Shown here in pieces: positions 1 to 5,155 of a stretch of DNA of 5,155 nucleotides. Both the position numbers and the translations under genes were made by a program. Numbering within the stretch: the stretch's first letter is position 1; each line of letters begins with the position of its first letter. The notes under the pieces are model-generated. The model was not told where the DNA came from and did no database searches. It saw only the letters and a program-made list of their open reading frames with translations. Source of the DNA: Phycisphaerae bacterium (GTDB lineage: Bacteria; Planctomycetota; Phycisphaerae; UBA1845; Fen-1342); the NCBI GenBank assembly GCA_022842805.1, contig JALHOX010000322.1, positions 1 through 5,155 of the forward strand, given 5' to 3'.

Positions 1-282
1 TCGGCCGGTGAGGAAATCGCCGGCGGGCTTGAAGTCCTGGGTTCGGACGTGTCGGCGGTGGAGCGGCTGCTCCTTGACGAGCTCGAAGGGGCAGAATCCG
101 GGGAGGGCGAGCTTTTCGACGGAGAATTCGTCGGTGGGCGGGGTGCGAAAGTAGAGGATGCTGTAGGGGCCGTGGAAGCCCTCGCGGGTGACCATCTGCT
201 CCATGAGGAGCTTTCCGTCTTCATCGCGCATGGCGATGTGATGTTTGGCGGGGATGCGGCCGAGGGTGTGGCGGTGGATCAT
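1..282 (-). CDS. hmgA: Homogentisate 1,2-dioxygenase, N-terminal part (cut by left edge)
   Basis: This enzyme opens the aromatic ring of homogentisate to maleylacetoacetate, using Fe(II) and O2, in cytosolic tyrosine and phenylalanine breakdown. Only the first 94 residues lie in the window; the iron-binding His/Glu residues of the family lie in the C-terminal half and are not visible. The call rests on the characteristic N-terminus: HTLGRIPAKHH at residues 5-15, then GKLLMEQMVTREGF at 23-36, GPYSILYFRTPPT at 38-50, and PLHRRHVRTQDF near 73-84 followed by GDFLTGR at 88-94. These match the LGxIPxKRHTxF, EExxGxxGFxGxxSLLYHxxxPT and PLRHRHxRT...GD blocks known from the family. The start is ATG at 282-280, supported by AGGAG ten bases upstream. 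The gene follows the halogenase-like gene on the same strand after a 205-base gap but has its own promoter-like box, so it is probably transcribed separately. An uncharacterised homogentisate-dioxygenase-like paralogue cannot be excluded. Confidence 0.8.
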   Translation of the reverse strand, partial: MIHRHTLGRIPAKHHIAMRDEDGKLLMEQMVTREGFHGPYSILYFRTPPTDEFSVEKLALPGFCPFELVKEQPLHRRHVRTQDFKPAGDFLTGR

Positions 283-292
283 GGCGGAAAAG

Positions 293-297
293 CTCCT
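293..297 (-). promoter_or_regulatory. Ribosome binding site of hmgA
   Basis: On the minus strand the sequence reads AGGAG, ten bases before the ATG at 282-280. It fixes the start of the dioxygenase. Confidence 0.65.
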
Positions 298-325
298 GAA
301 TCGCGGACGAAATCGACGAGCGCGG

Positions 326-331
326 ATTATA
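326..331 (-). promoter_or_regulatory. Probable -10 box (TATAAT) of hmgA promoter
   Basis: The minus strand reads a perfect TATAAT in a surrounding sequence that is almost entirely G and C. Transcription would start near base 319, giving a leader of about 37 bases that carries the AGGAG site. At the usual 16-18 base spacing I find no TTGACA-like -35 hexamer (the candidates are CGATCG-like), so the promoter either depends on an activator or uses a divergent -35. The assignment is from sequence similarity only. Confidence 0.5.
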
Positions 332-403
332 CGGGGCGGCGCTCGGCGCGATCGCGGATCGTCGACTGAGGCGCGGAGCACCGGGCTCGGGGGCGGATCG
401 CCG

Positions 404-421
404 CGCGGGCTGAAGCCCGCG
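404..421. repeat. REP-like GC palindrome in the intergenic spacer
   Basis: CGCGGGC (404-410) and GCCCGCG (415-421) form a perfect 7-bp stem around the four-base loop TGAA. The flanking GGCTC and the GGGCTnAAGCCC core resemble the short palindromic repeats scattered between genes in many bacteria. No T-run follows on either strand, so it is not a standard intrinsic terminator, though it lies downstream of the halogenase-like stop and could stabilise the 3' end of that mRNA. Only one copy is present in this window. Confidence 0.45.
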
Positions 422-487
422 GCTCGATTGGGAGGGAGAGTTTCGTCGGCCGGCGAGCCGTCGGTGGTGACGGGGCTCGGGCGGCTG

Positions 488-1741
488 CTACTGGGTGACG
501 GCCATGGCTTCGGGGAGTTTGGTCCAGTTGCGCATGGGGTCGAAGATGGCGCCGACTTCGTCGTTGAAGACGTCGCCGATGAGGAGGCGGACGAGGTGGT
601 CGCCGTGTTCGGGGTGTTGTTTCATGAATTGGGCGAAGGAGAAGTCGCGGTCGTAGAAGGCGTAGACGAGCTGGCGGAGGAGCTGCATTCCCGCGGCGAA
701 CCTGGGCCCCCAGCGGCCGAGGCTGGCGGCGGAAAGGTCGCCGGTTTTCAGGGCGTCGTGGATGGCGTCGGCGGCCCATTCGCCGCTCTTGAAGGCGAGC
801 AGGAGGCCGCTGCTGTAGACGGGGTCGAGGAAGCCGAAGGCGTCGCCGATGAGGACCCAGCCTTCGCCGGAGACGCGCTCGGAGCGATAGGAGAAATCGC
901 TGCAGACGTAGACCTTGTCGACGCGCGTCGCGTTCGCGAGGCGGCGGGCGACGCCGGGGCAGTTGCGGATTTCTTCGGCGAGGGTGGCTTCGGGGTCGTC
1001 GCCGCGGCCGCTGGTGAGGTAGGCGGGCGGGGCGACGACGCCGATGCTGGTGATGTCGTCGGCGAGGGGGATGACCCAGAACCAGCCTTCGCGATTGGGG
1101 GTGCTGACGACGAGGGTTGCGCCGGCGTTGCGGCCTTCGTCGCGGTGGGCGCCTTTGTAGTAGGAGTAAATGGCGGCGTTACGGAGCTTTTGGTCGGGGT
1201 AGCGGATGTTGAGCTGGCGCGAGAGCAGCGCGCCCTGGCCGGTTGCGTCGACGACTACTTTGGCGCGGAGCTCGCGCTCCTGGCCGTCGACTTTGGCGAC
1301 GACGCCGACGGCGCGGTCGCCTTCGAAGATGACGCGGCGGGCCTGAGCGCCCATGAGCACTTCGGCGCCGTGTGCGCGGGCGTTGTCGAGCATTAGCTGG
1401 TCGAATTCGGAGCGCTTGACCTGCCAGGTGTAGGAGCGTTCGTGCGGGTCGCGGTCGGGGAAGAAATAGGGGCGGCTGTCGCGGCCGTCGCTGTTGACGA
1501 ACTGGACGCTCTCTTTGACCGTGAAGCCGGAGTTTTTCAGCTTGGGCAGAATGCCGAGGCGGTCGAAGATTTCGTAGGTGCCGGGCATCAGCGATTCGCC
1601 GATGTGGTGGCGCGGGAAGGTTGATTTTTCGAGGATGAGCGGGCGGCGGCCGTGTTGGGCGAGGATGGTGGCGCAGGTGGCGCCGGCGGGGCCGCCGCCG
1701 AGGATGATGGCGTCAACGTTTTGGTTGGCGGTTCGGATCAT
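488..1741 (-). CDS. FAD-dependent oxidoreductase of the flavin-dependent halogenase superfamily
   Basis: The 417-aa protein is a complete flavoprotein monooxygenase-fold enzyme, probably cytosolic. The Rossmann FAD-binding motif GGGPAG is at residues 15-20, the second nucleotide motif DATG at 165-168, and the flavin-phosphate motif GDAFGFLDP at 299-307. Three halogenase hallmarks are present: W220-x-W222-x-I224-P225, F304-x-x-P307-x-x-S310-x-G312, and Lys76 in the GF-x-x-K segment (72-76), where phenolic and pyrrole halogenases carry the catalytic lysine that activates HOCl. Such enzymes use FADH2 from a partner flavin reductase, O2 and chloride or bromide to halogenate aromatic carbons. The C-terminal FYDRDFSF-x-x-F-x-x-x-HPE region (362-378) is like that of halogenases acting on carrier-bound or free phenolics. 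No reductase, carrier protein or biosynthetic gene is adjacent, so the substrate is unknown. The alternative is a geranylgeranyl-reductase-like oxidoreductase, which would not normally have WxWxIP. The start is ATG at 1741-1739, with no Shine-Dalgarno site. Confidence 0.85.
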   Translation of the reverse strand: MIRTANQNVDAIILGGGPAGATCATILAQHGRRPLILEKSTFPRHHIGESLMPGTYEIFDRLGILPKLKNSGFTVKESVQFVNSDGRDSRPYFFPDRDPHERSYTWQVKRSEFDQLMLDNARAHGAEVLMGAQARRVIFEGDRAVGVVAKVDGQERELRAKVVVDATGQGALLSRQLNIRYPDQKLRNAAIYSYYKGAHRDEGRNAGATLVVSTPNREGWFWVIPLADDITSIGVVAPPAYLTSGRGDDPEATLAEEIRNCPGVARRLANATRVDKVYVCSDFSYRSERVSGEGWVLIGDAFGFLDPVYSSGLLLAFKSGEWAADAIHDALKTGDLSAASLGRWGPRFAAGMQLLRQLVYAFYDRDFSFAQFMKQHPEHGDHLVRLLIGDVFNDEVGAIFDPMRNWTKLPEAMAVTQ

Positions 1742-1747
1742 GGGGCG

Positions 1748-1753
1748 ATTGTA
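1748..1753 (-). promoter_or_regulatory. Candidate -10 box (TACAAT) giving a leaderless halogenase-like mRNA
   Basis: On the minus strand TACAAT matches five of the six bases of TATAAT and ends six bases before the ATG at 1741. With standard spacing, transcription would begin on the A of the start codon. This would explain the absence of any Shine-Dalgarno sequence upstream. The -35 position (CCGCCT at 17-base spacing) is not consensus, so this is a tentative call. Confidence 0.35.
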
Positions 1754-1894
1754 TTCGGCGCGCCGAGCGCAGGCGGAATGAAAGGCGAATAGCGAATCGG
1801 TCCCACAGATTCCCTCGGACTGTGCGGCGGTCGGTTTGGTTTTTTCTGGACCGGTGCGGGGCTCAGCGTTAAGCTTTGGCGACCTTGGAAACGC

Positions 1895-1899
1895 AGGAG
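1895..1899 (+). promoter_or_regulatory. Ribosome binding site that decides the scpB start
   Basis: AGGAG lies six bases before the ATG at 1906. The same frame is open from a TTG at 1876, but that TTG has no ribosome binding site, and the ten extra codons contain this site. The ATG at 1906 is therefore preferred. Confidence 0.65.
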
Positions 1900-1905
1900 A
1901 TCGTC

Positions 1906-2799
1906 ATGGAAGACGCGCATATCGATATGGGCCATGCCACGAGCGACGGGGGTTCATCGCTGGGCGAACCACATTCGATAGAGTCTGAACCGCAATCGGG
2001 CGGAGCCGACGAGAAGCCGCGTGCGGCGCGGAAGCGGCGTAAGAAGGCGGAGGCGGCGGAGGCGGTCGCGGCGGTGCCCGCGGCGGAATCGATGGCGGGT
2101 GGCGTCGGTGAGGCGACGTCGGCTGCGGGTTCGGCGGATGCGGGTTCGGGGGAAGCGGGCGGCGCGGAGTCGACTGAGGCCGATGGGGCGAAGCCGCGGC
2201 TGGTCGAAGAGCCGGCGGCGGGGGAGCCGGTGGCGGACGTGGTGTTTGAGGCGCTGCTTTTTGCGAGCGATGCGCCGGTGAGTCTGCGGCGGCTGGCTGA
2301 TCTCAGCGGCTGCGGGGCGTCGCGGTTGGCCGAGGAGGCAATCGCGCGGCTGAATGAAAAGTATGAGGGGATGGGCTGCGCGTTTCGGATTGAGAAGCTC
2401 GCCGGCGGATATCAGATGCTGACGACGGCGGCGTTTCATGAGGTGGTGGCGCGGCTGGAGAAACAGCGGGCACAGAATCGGCTGGGTGATGCGGCGCTGG
2501 AGACTTTGGCGATCATCGCGTATCGCCAGCCGATCATTCGAGCCGATATTGAGGCGATTCGCGGCGTTGCTTGTGGGGAAGTGCTCACTCGGTTGCGCGA
2601 GGCGGGGCTGATTCGTATCGCCGGGCGGGCCGAGGTGGTGGGTCGTCCGCTGCTGTACGCGACGACGCGGAAATTCCTCGACATCTTCGGCCTTGGCGGG
2701 CTGGAAGACCTGCCGGCTTCGGATGGACTTTCGCTGCCGCCGCGATCGGCGTCGTCGCTGGGGGATTCTGATGGGTCGCCGCGAGCGCAGAGCGCCTGA
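1906..2799 (+). CDS. scpB: Segregation and condensation protein B with long N-terminal extension
   Basis: ScpB forms dimers of winged-helix domains that bind the ScpA kleisin and, with SMC, make the cytosolic condensin complex that compacts and segregates chromosomes. From the ATG at 1906 the protein has 297 residues. The conserved core spans about 109-270: a first winged helix starting VVFEALLFASDAPVSLRRLADL, then the family signature ETLAIIAYRQPI at 199-210 with RADIEAIRGV after it, and GRPLLYATT at 246-254 followed by FLDIFGL. Family members are usually about 170-200 residues long. The excess is an N-terminal tail of about 108 residues rich in Ala, Gly and Glu, with a basic patch RKRRKK at 42-47, plus a short Ser/Pro tail of about 25 residues. 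The scpA gene, often just upstream of scpB, is absent here. The upstream neighbour is divergent and the next gene downstream is 169 bases away, so scpB may be transcribed alone. Confidence 0.92.
   Translation: MEDAHIDMGHATSDGGSSLGEPHSIESEPQSGGADEKPRAARKRRKKAEAAEAVAAVPAAESMAGGVGEATSAAGSADAGSGEAGGAESTEADGAKPRLVEEPAAGEPVADVVFEALLFASDAPVSLRRLADLSGCGASRLAEEAIARLNEKYEGMGCAFRIEKLAGGYQMLTTAAFHEVVARLEKQRAQNRLGDAALETLAIIAYRQPIIRADIEAIRGVACGEVLTRLREAGLIRIAGRAEVVGRPLLYATTRKFLDIFGLGGLEDLPASDGLSLPPRSASSLGDSDGSPRAQSA
2125..2169 (+). repeat. Tandem 15-base units encoding three Ala-Gly-rich pentapeptides in the ScpB tail
   Basis: Residues 74-88 of the 297-aa ScpB read AGSAD, AGSGE, AGGAE, three consecutive pentapeptides of the form A-G-S/G-A/G-D/E. 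At the DNA level the 11-mer TGCGGGTTCGG occurs at 2124-2134 and again at 2139-2149, exactly 15 bases apart. This points to in-frame repeat expansion within the disordered extension. Confidence 0.6.
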
Positions 2800-2968
2800 G
2801 CGGACGGCGCTGATATCGCAGAAGAAACTCGGACGCGGTTGCGGCGGAGCGGGGCTGGGGTCCGTTAACAATTTCGCGCATTGAGGGCGATGGCCCGGCG
2901 TGGCGGCCCTGGCGGCGCGTTTTTCCGCAGACTGAAAATTAGAGCGAATCCTGCCGAATTGCCCTCCT

Positions 2969-4348
2969 ATGGGTGATTCAACGCGATCCAAAACGGGGCG
3001 CAGCTTTCTTCCGGGAACGCTGACGGGCCGGGCGATTCTTCTGATGTTCGGCGTCGTGGTTGCGATCGCCGTGCCGTTTGCGATTGCGTTTCGGCAATGC
3101 GCCGATGCGGCGGGGGAGCAGCATCGCCATATTGCGCAAGCGTTCATGGCGCTGGTGCTGAAGGCGCATGTCGTGGGCGGGGCGGCGAGCGCATCGCAGC
3201 CGACGGACAACTGGCTGCGCGATCTTGAGAAGCTTGAAACGCGCATCACTTGGGCTGGGATATTTCAGTCCGATGGGAACGGCGTGGAGCTGAGGCGGGA
3301 GAACGCGCCGCCGCGGGACGAGATCCTGATGCAGATCAAGGAGCCTTCGGAGAACAAGCTGCAGCCGCTGCTGGTGAATGGGCGACCTTCGAAGCGCTAT
3401 TACCTGATCAATACGGCGATGTCGGCCGAGGGGCAGAGCTATCTGGCCGCGATCGTCGATCTTTCGGCTGCCGAGGCGCCGAGCCTGGGGATGCTGTTCC
3501 CGGCGGCGATGGCGTCGGTCGCGGCGCTGGTGCTGCTGGGGCTTGCGGCGCAGTCGTGGATCGGCAATGCGGCCAAGTCGGTCGCTGCACGGATCACTTC
3601 GGTCGAGAGCGATCTGAAGGCGCTTGATCAGGCGATCGGTGCGCCGGCCGAGCTGGTGGAGCTGGCGGAGTCGCTGCAACAGGCGCAGCGCGAGCTGCTG
3701 CGCTATCGCACGGAAGCGACGCAACTGAAGTACTCGCTGGAACATCAGGTGGAGCAGCGGACGAAGGCGGCGGAGAGGGCTGTGGAGCAGGCGACGCGGG
3801 AAGCGGGCACCGACGCGCTGACGCGGCTGGCGAATCGCCGGCAGTTGGAGCTTGATCTGGCGCAGTGCTTTGAGAACGATCGCGCCATTCAGTCGGAACT
3901 GGCCGCGCTGTGGATCGACGTCGACAACTTCAAGCTGCTGAACGACACCGCCGGCCATCAGGCGGGCGACGACCTGCTGGGCTTTTTGGGCGAACTGCTG
4001 CGGGCGACGACGCGGCAGGGGATCGATCAGCCGTACCGCTACGGCGGCGACGAGTTTGTGGTGTTGCTGAAAGACAGCGACATCATGCATGCGGAGCGCG
4101 TGGCCGAGCAGATCGCGGCGCTCTTTGCGCAGCGGGCGCGCACGCTGTGCCCGGTTGATCCGCCCTGCGCGCTGTCGATCGGCATTGCGCTGCGGCGGCA
4201 TCACATCACTCCGACCGCCGAGGCGTTGCTGCAACTGGCGGATCAGGCGATGTATTTTGCGAAGCAGGCGAATCGGCGGGTGGCGTCGGCGGACGACTTG
4301 CGCGGCGTGCAGCCGCAGCGATCGCAGCGGGCGGTGGCGCGGCGTTAG
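2969..4348 (+). CDS. Membrane-anchored diguanylate cyclase (GGDEF domain)
   Basis: The 459-aa protein makes the second messenger cyclic di-GMP from two GTP as a GGDEF dimer on the inner face of the membrane. A basic N-terminus is followed by TM1 at about 21-41, an extracytoplasmic sensor region at about 42-171 that I do not recognise, TM2 at about 172-196, and a helical, probably coiled-coil linker at about 205-280. The GGDEF domain covers about 278-440: TDALTRLANRR at 281-291, metal-binding Asp317 in DVDNFKLLND, guanine-contacting Asn325 and Asp334, and an intact active site GGDEF at 359-363. The inhibitory RxxD site five residues upstream reads Q350-G-I-D353, so its arginine is lost. The helical linker probably transmits signals from the sensor region; a degenerate HAMP is possible. 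The ATG at 2969 has no Shine-Dalgarno site, but the GTP-domain reading is independent of the start. The gene is 169 bases downstream of scpB on the same strand; that spacer holds no gene or clear terminator, only a small AT-rich patch at 2929-2950. The signal sensed is unknown. Confidence 0.93.
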   Translation: MGDSTRSKTGRSFLPGTLTGRAILLMFGVVVAIAVPFAIAFRQCADAAGEQHRHIAQAFMALVLKAHVVGGAASASQPTDNWLRDLEKLETRITWAGIFQSDGNGVELRRENAPPRDEILMQIKEPSENKLQPLLVNGRPSKRYYLINTAMSAEGQSYLAAIVDLSAAEAPSLGMLFPAAMASVAALVLLGLAAQSWIGNAAKSVAARITSVESDLKALDQAIGAPAELVELAESLQQAQRELLRYRTEATQLKYSLEHQVEQRTKAAERAVEQATREAGTDALTRLANRRQLELDLAQCFENDRAIQSELAALWIDVDNFKLLNDTAGHQAGDDLLGFLGELLRATTRQGIDQPYRYGGDEFVVLLKDSDIMHAERVAEQIAALFAQRARTLCPVDPPCALSIGIALRRHHITPTAEALLQLADQAMYFAKQANRRVASADDLRGVQPQRSQRAVARR

Positions 4349-4387
4349 GGCGTTCGATGCAGGGTTCGCGGCGGGCCGGCGACTTTG

Positions 4388-4410
4388 CGCGGCGATGAAG
4401 AATCGCCGCG
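4388..4410. terminator. Strong hairpin between convergent genes, possible bidirectional terminator
   Basis: CGCGGCGAT (4388-4396) and ATCGCCGCG (4402-4410) form a perfect 9-bp stem around the five-base loop GAAGA. It begins one base after the stop codon of the minus-strand lyase (4414-4412) and lies 40 bases after the diguanylate cyclase stop, so it sits where transcripts from both sides would end. Neither strand has a T-run after the stem, so it may act with Rho or only protect 3' ends. Confidence 0.5.
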
Positions 4411-4411
4411 A

Positions 4412-5155
4412 TTACTTCGGCTGCGTGATTTCCAATGCAATCTTTCGAGCGTTGAGCAGGGCATCGGCGGCGCCGGCGGTCGCGTGATGTCGCGTGTGAC
4501 CTCCCCAGGCGGCGATTGTGGCGAGCAGCGTCTCGGTGGCGATGTTGCCGGGGGCGCGGCGCTGCGGGGTTGAGGCGTAGGGACAGCCGCCCAGACCGGC
4601 TACCGCGCTGTCGAAGGAGCGCAGGCCGAGATCGAGCGCGACGCGCACGCAATCGGCCGCGCGGCCGAAGGTGTCGTGGAGGTGGAGGGTGAGATCGGCA
4701 GGGGGAATCTCGGTCAGAACGGCGCTCAGCATGGCGTGCATCGCGTCGGTGGTTGCGACGCCGATGGTGTCGGCGACGTCGATTTCGTTGATGCCCATTT
4801 TGCGGAGGCGGCGGCAGACATCGGCCACGGCGGCGGGGGAGATCGGGCCTTCGAAGGGGCAGGCGATGGCGCAGGAGACATAGCCGCGTACCAACAGACG
4901 ATGATCGCGGGCGGCGGCGACGACCGGCTCGAAGCGTTGCAGCGTCTCGGCGATGGTGGCGTTGGTGTTTTTCTTCGCGAAGGTCTCTGACGCGGAGGTG
5001 AAGACGGAGAGCTTGTCGATGATGGGGCTCGAAGCGTTTACCGCGAGCGCGCTCGTCACGTTCATGGACGTGGCGTCGTGGCGCTGGCCATGGCCACCGG
5101 ACCCCGGCACGTTGGCCTCACTGCTGGGGCCTCGGCTTCCCGCGCCCCTTGCCGC
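4412..5155 (-). CDS. mvaB: 3-Hydroxy-3-methylglutaryl-CoA lyase, C-terminal part (frame open to right edge)
   Basis: This enzyme splits HMG-CoA into acetyl-CoA and acetoacetate, the last step of leucine degradation, using a divalent metal in a TIM barrel. From the stop (TAA at 4414-4412) back to about 5017, every expected block is present: SVFTSASETFAKKN, VRGYVSCAIACPFEG, EIDVADTIGV, the metal-binding His-x-His pair (codons 4682-4684 and 4676-4678) in LHLHDTFG, VAGLGGCPYA with the catalytic Cys (4583-4585), and GN-IATE with the conserved Asn (4544-4546). Thirteen residues separate that Cys and Asn, against nine in the human enzyme, so the catalytic loop has a 4-residue insertion. Bases 5018-5155 stay open in frame but their 46 codons lack the PNxxGxxxA segment expected there. 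The start is therefore not assigned. The gene may continue past the edge, or begin at ATG 5065 as a truncated copy, which would lose the N-terminal catalytic Arg-Asp. The gene is convergent with the diguanylate cyclase. Confidence 0.85.
   Translation of the reverse strand, partial: AARGAGSRGPSSEANVPGSGGHGQRHDATSMNVTSALAVNASSPIIDKLSVFTSASETFAKKNTNATIAETLQRFEPVVAAARDHRLLVRGYVSCAIACPFEGPISPAAVADVCRRLRKMGINEIDVADTIGVATTDAMHAMLSAVLTEIPPADLTLHLHDTFGRAADCVRVALDLGLRSFDSAVAGLGGCPYASTPQRRAPGNIATETLLATIAAWGGHTRHHATAGAADALLNARKIALEITQPK

Noticed and set aside
245..1396. Long plus-strand open frame (383 codons) opposite the halogenase-like gene
   Set aside because: It is antisense to a gene with clear family motifs; its Val/Ala/Gly/Asp/Glu-rich translation is typical of a GC-rich shadow frame and shows no domain.
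1876..1905. TTG at 1876 as the scpB start
   Set aside because: It has no ribosome binding site, whereas ATG 1906 has AGGAG at six-base spacing located inside this stretch.
2885..2896. Small GGGC/GCCC hairpin downstream of scpB, with a T5 run at 2920-2924, considered as a terminator
   Set aside because: The stem is only four base pairs, and the T-run is over 20 bases away and separated by unpaired sequence.
1954..3249. Minus-strand open frame of 431 codons across scpB and the start of the diguanylate cyclase
   Set aside because: The Arg/Pro/Ser-rich translation has no family features and covers two well-supported plus-strand genes.
2978..4234. Minus-strand open frame of 418 codons opposite the diguanylate cyclase
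   Set aside because: The Arg/Gln/Leu-rich translation is a shadow; the opposite strand has the full GGDEF domain.
1..5155. Joint acetoacetate-producing gene cluster formed by the dioxygenase and the HMG-CoA lyase
   Set aside because: The two genes are over 4 kb apart with three unrelated genes between them and no shared regulatory sequence, so co-location is probably incidental.

Overview
The window is a GC-rich bacterial segment carrying five protein genes, two of them cut by the window edges. There is no RNA gene, insertion sequence or CRISPR array that I can see. The mix of genes suggests Planctomycetota or a similar high-GC environmental lineage: a solitary halogenase-like flavoprotein, an ScpB with a long disordered N-terminal extension, sparse Shine-Dalgarno sites, and catabolic genes scattered singly rather than in operons. 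That assignment is inference from gene style only.

Layout from left to right. (1) Bases 1-282, minus strand: the first 94 codons of a homogentisate 1,2-dioxygenase (tyrosine/phenylalanine breakdown). It has a Shine-Dalgarno site and a perfect TATAAT box upstream. (2) Bases 283-487: a spacer holding that promoter and a REP-like GC-rich palindrome. (3) Bases 488-1741, minus strand: a complete 417-aa FAD-dependent oxidoreductase of the flavin-dependent halogenase superfamily, with all the diagnostic halogenase motifs. A TACAAT hexamer sits exactly where it would make the mRNA leaderless. (4) Bases 1742-1905: a divergent intergenic region. (5) Bases 1906-2799, plus strand: scpB, a partner of SMC-ScpA in chromosome segregation. 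(6) Bases 2969-4348, plus strand: a two-TM membrane diguanylate cyclase with an intact GGDEF site but a degenerate inhibitory site. (7) Bases 4388-4410: a strong hairpin between convergent genes. (8) Bases 4412-5155, minus strand: a 3-hydroxy-3-methylglutaryl-CoA lyase (leucine breakdown) running to the right edge. Its last 46 in-window codons do not resemble the family.

The genes do not form one pathway. The two edge enzymes both belong to amino-acid degradation routes that yield acetoacetate, but they are separated by unrelated genes. I see no convincing new multi-gene system. The points most worth a second look are the solitary halogenase-like enzyme, the 4-residue insertion in the catalytic loop of the HMG-CoA lyase together with its odd N-terminal stretch, the ScpB extension, and the diguanylate cyclase that seems to lack product inhibition.
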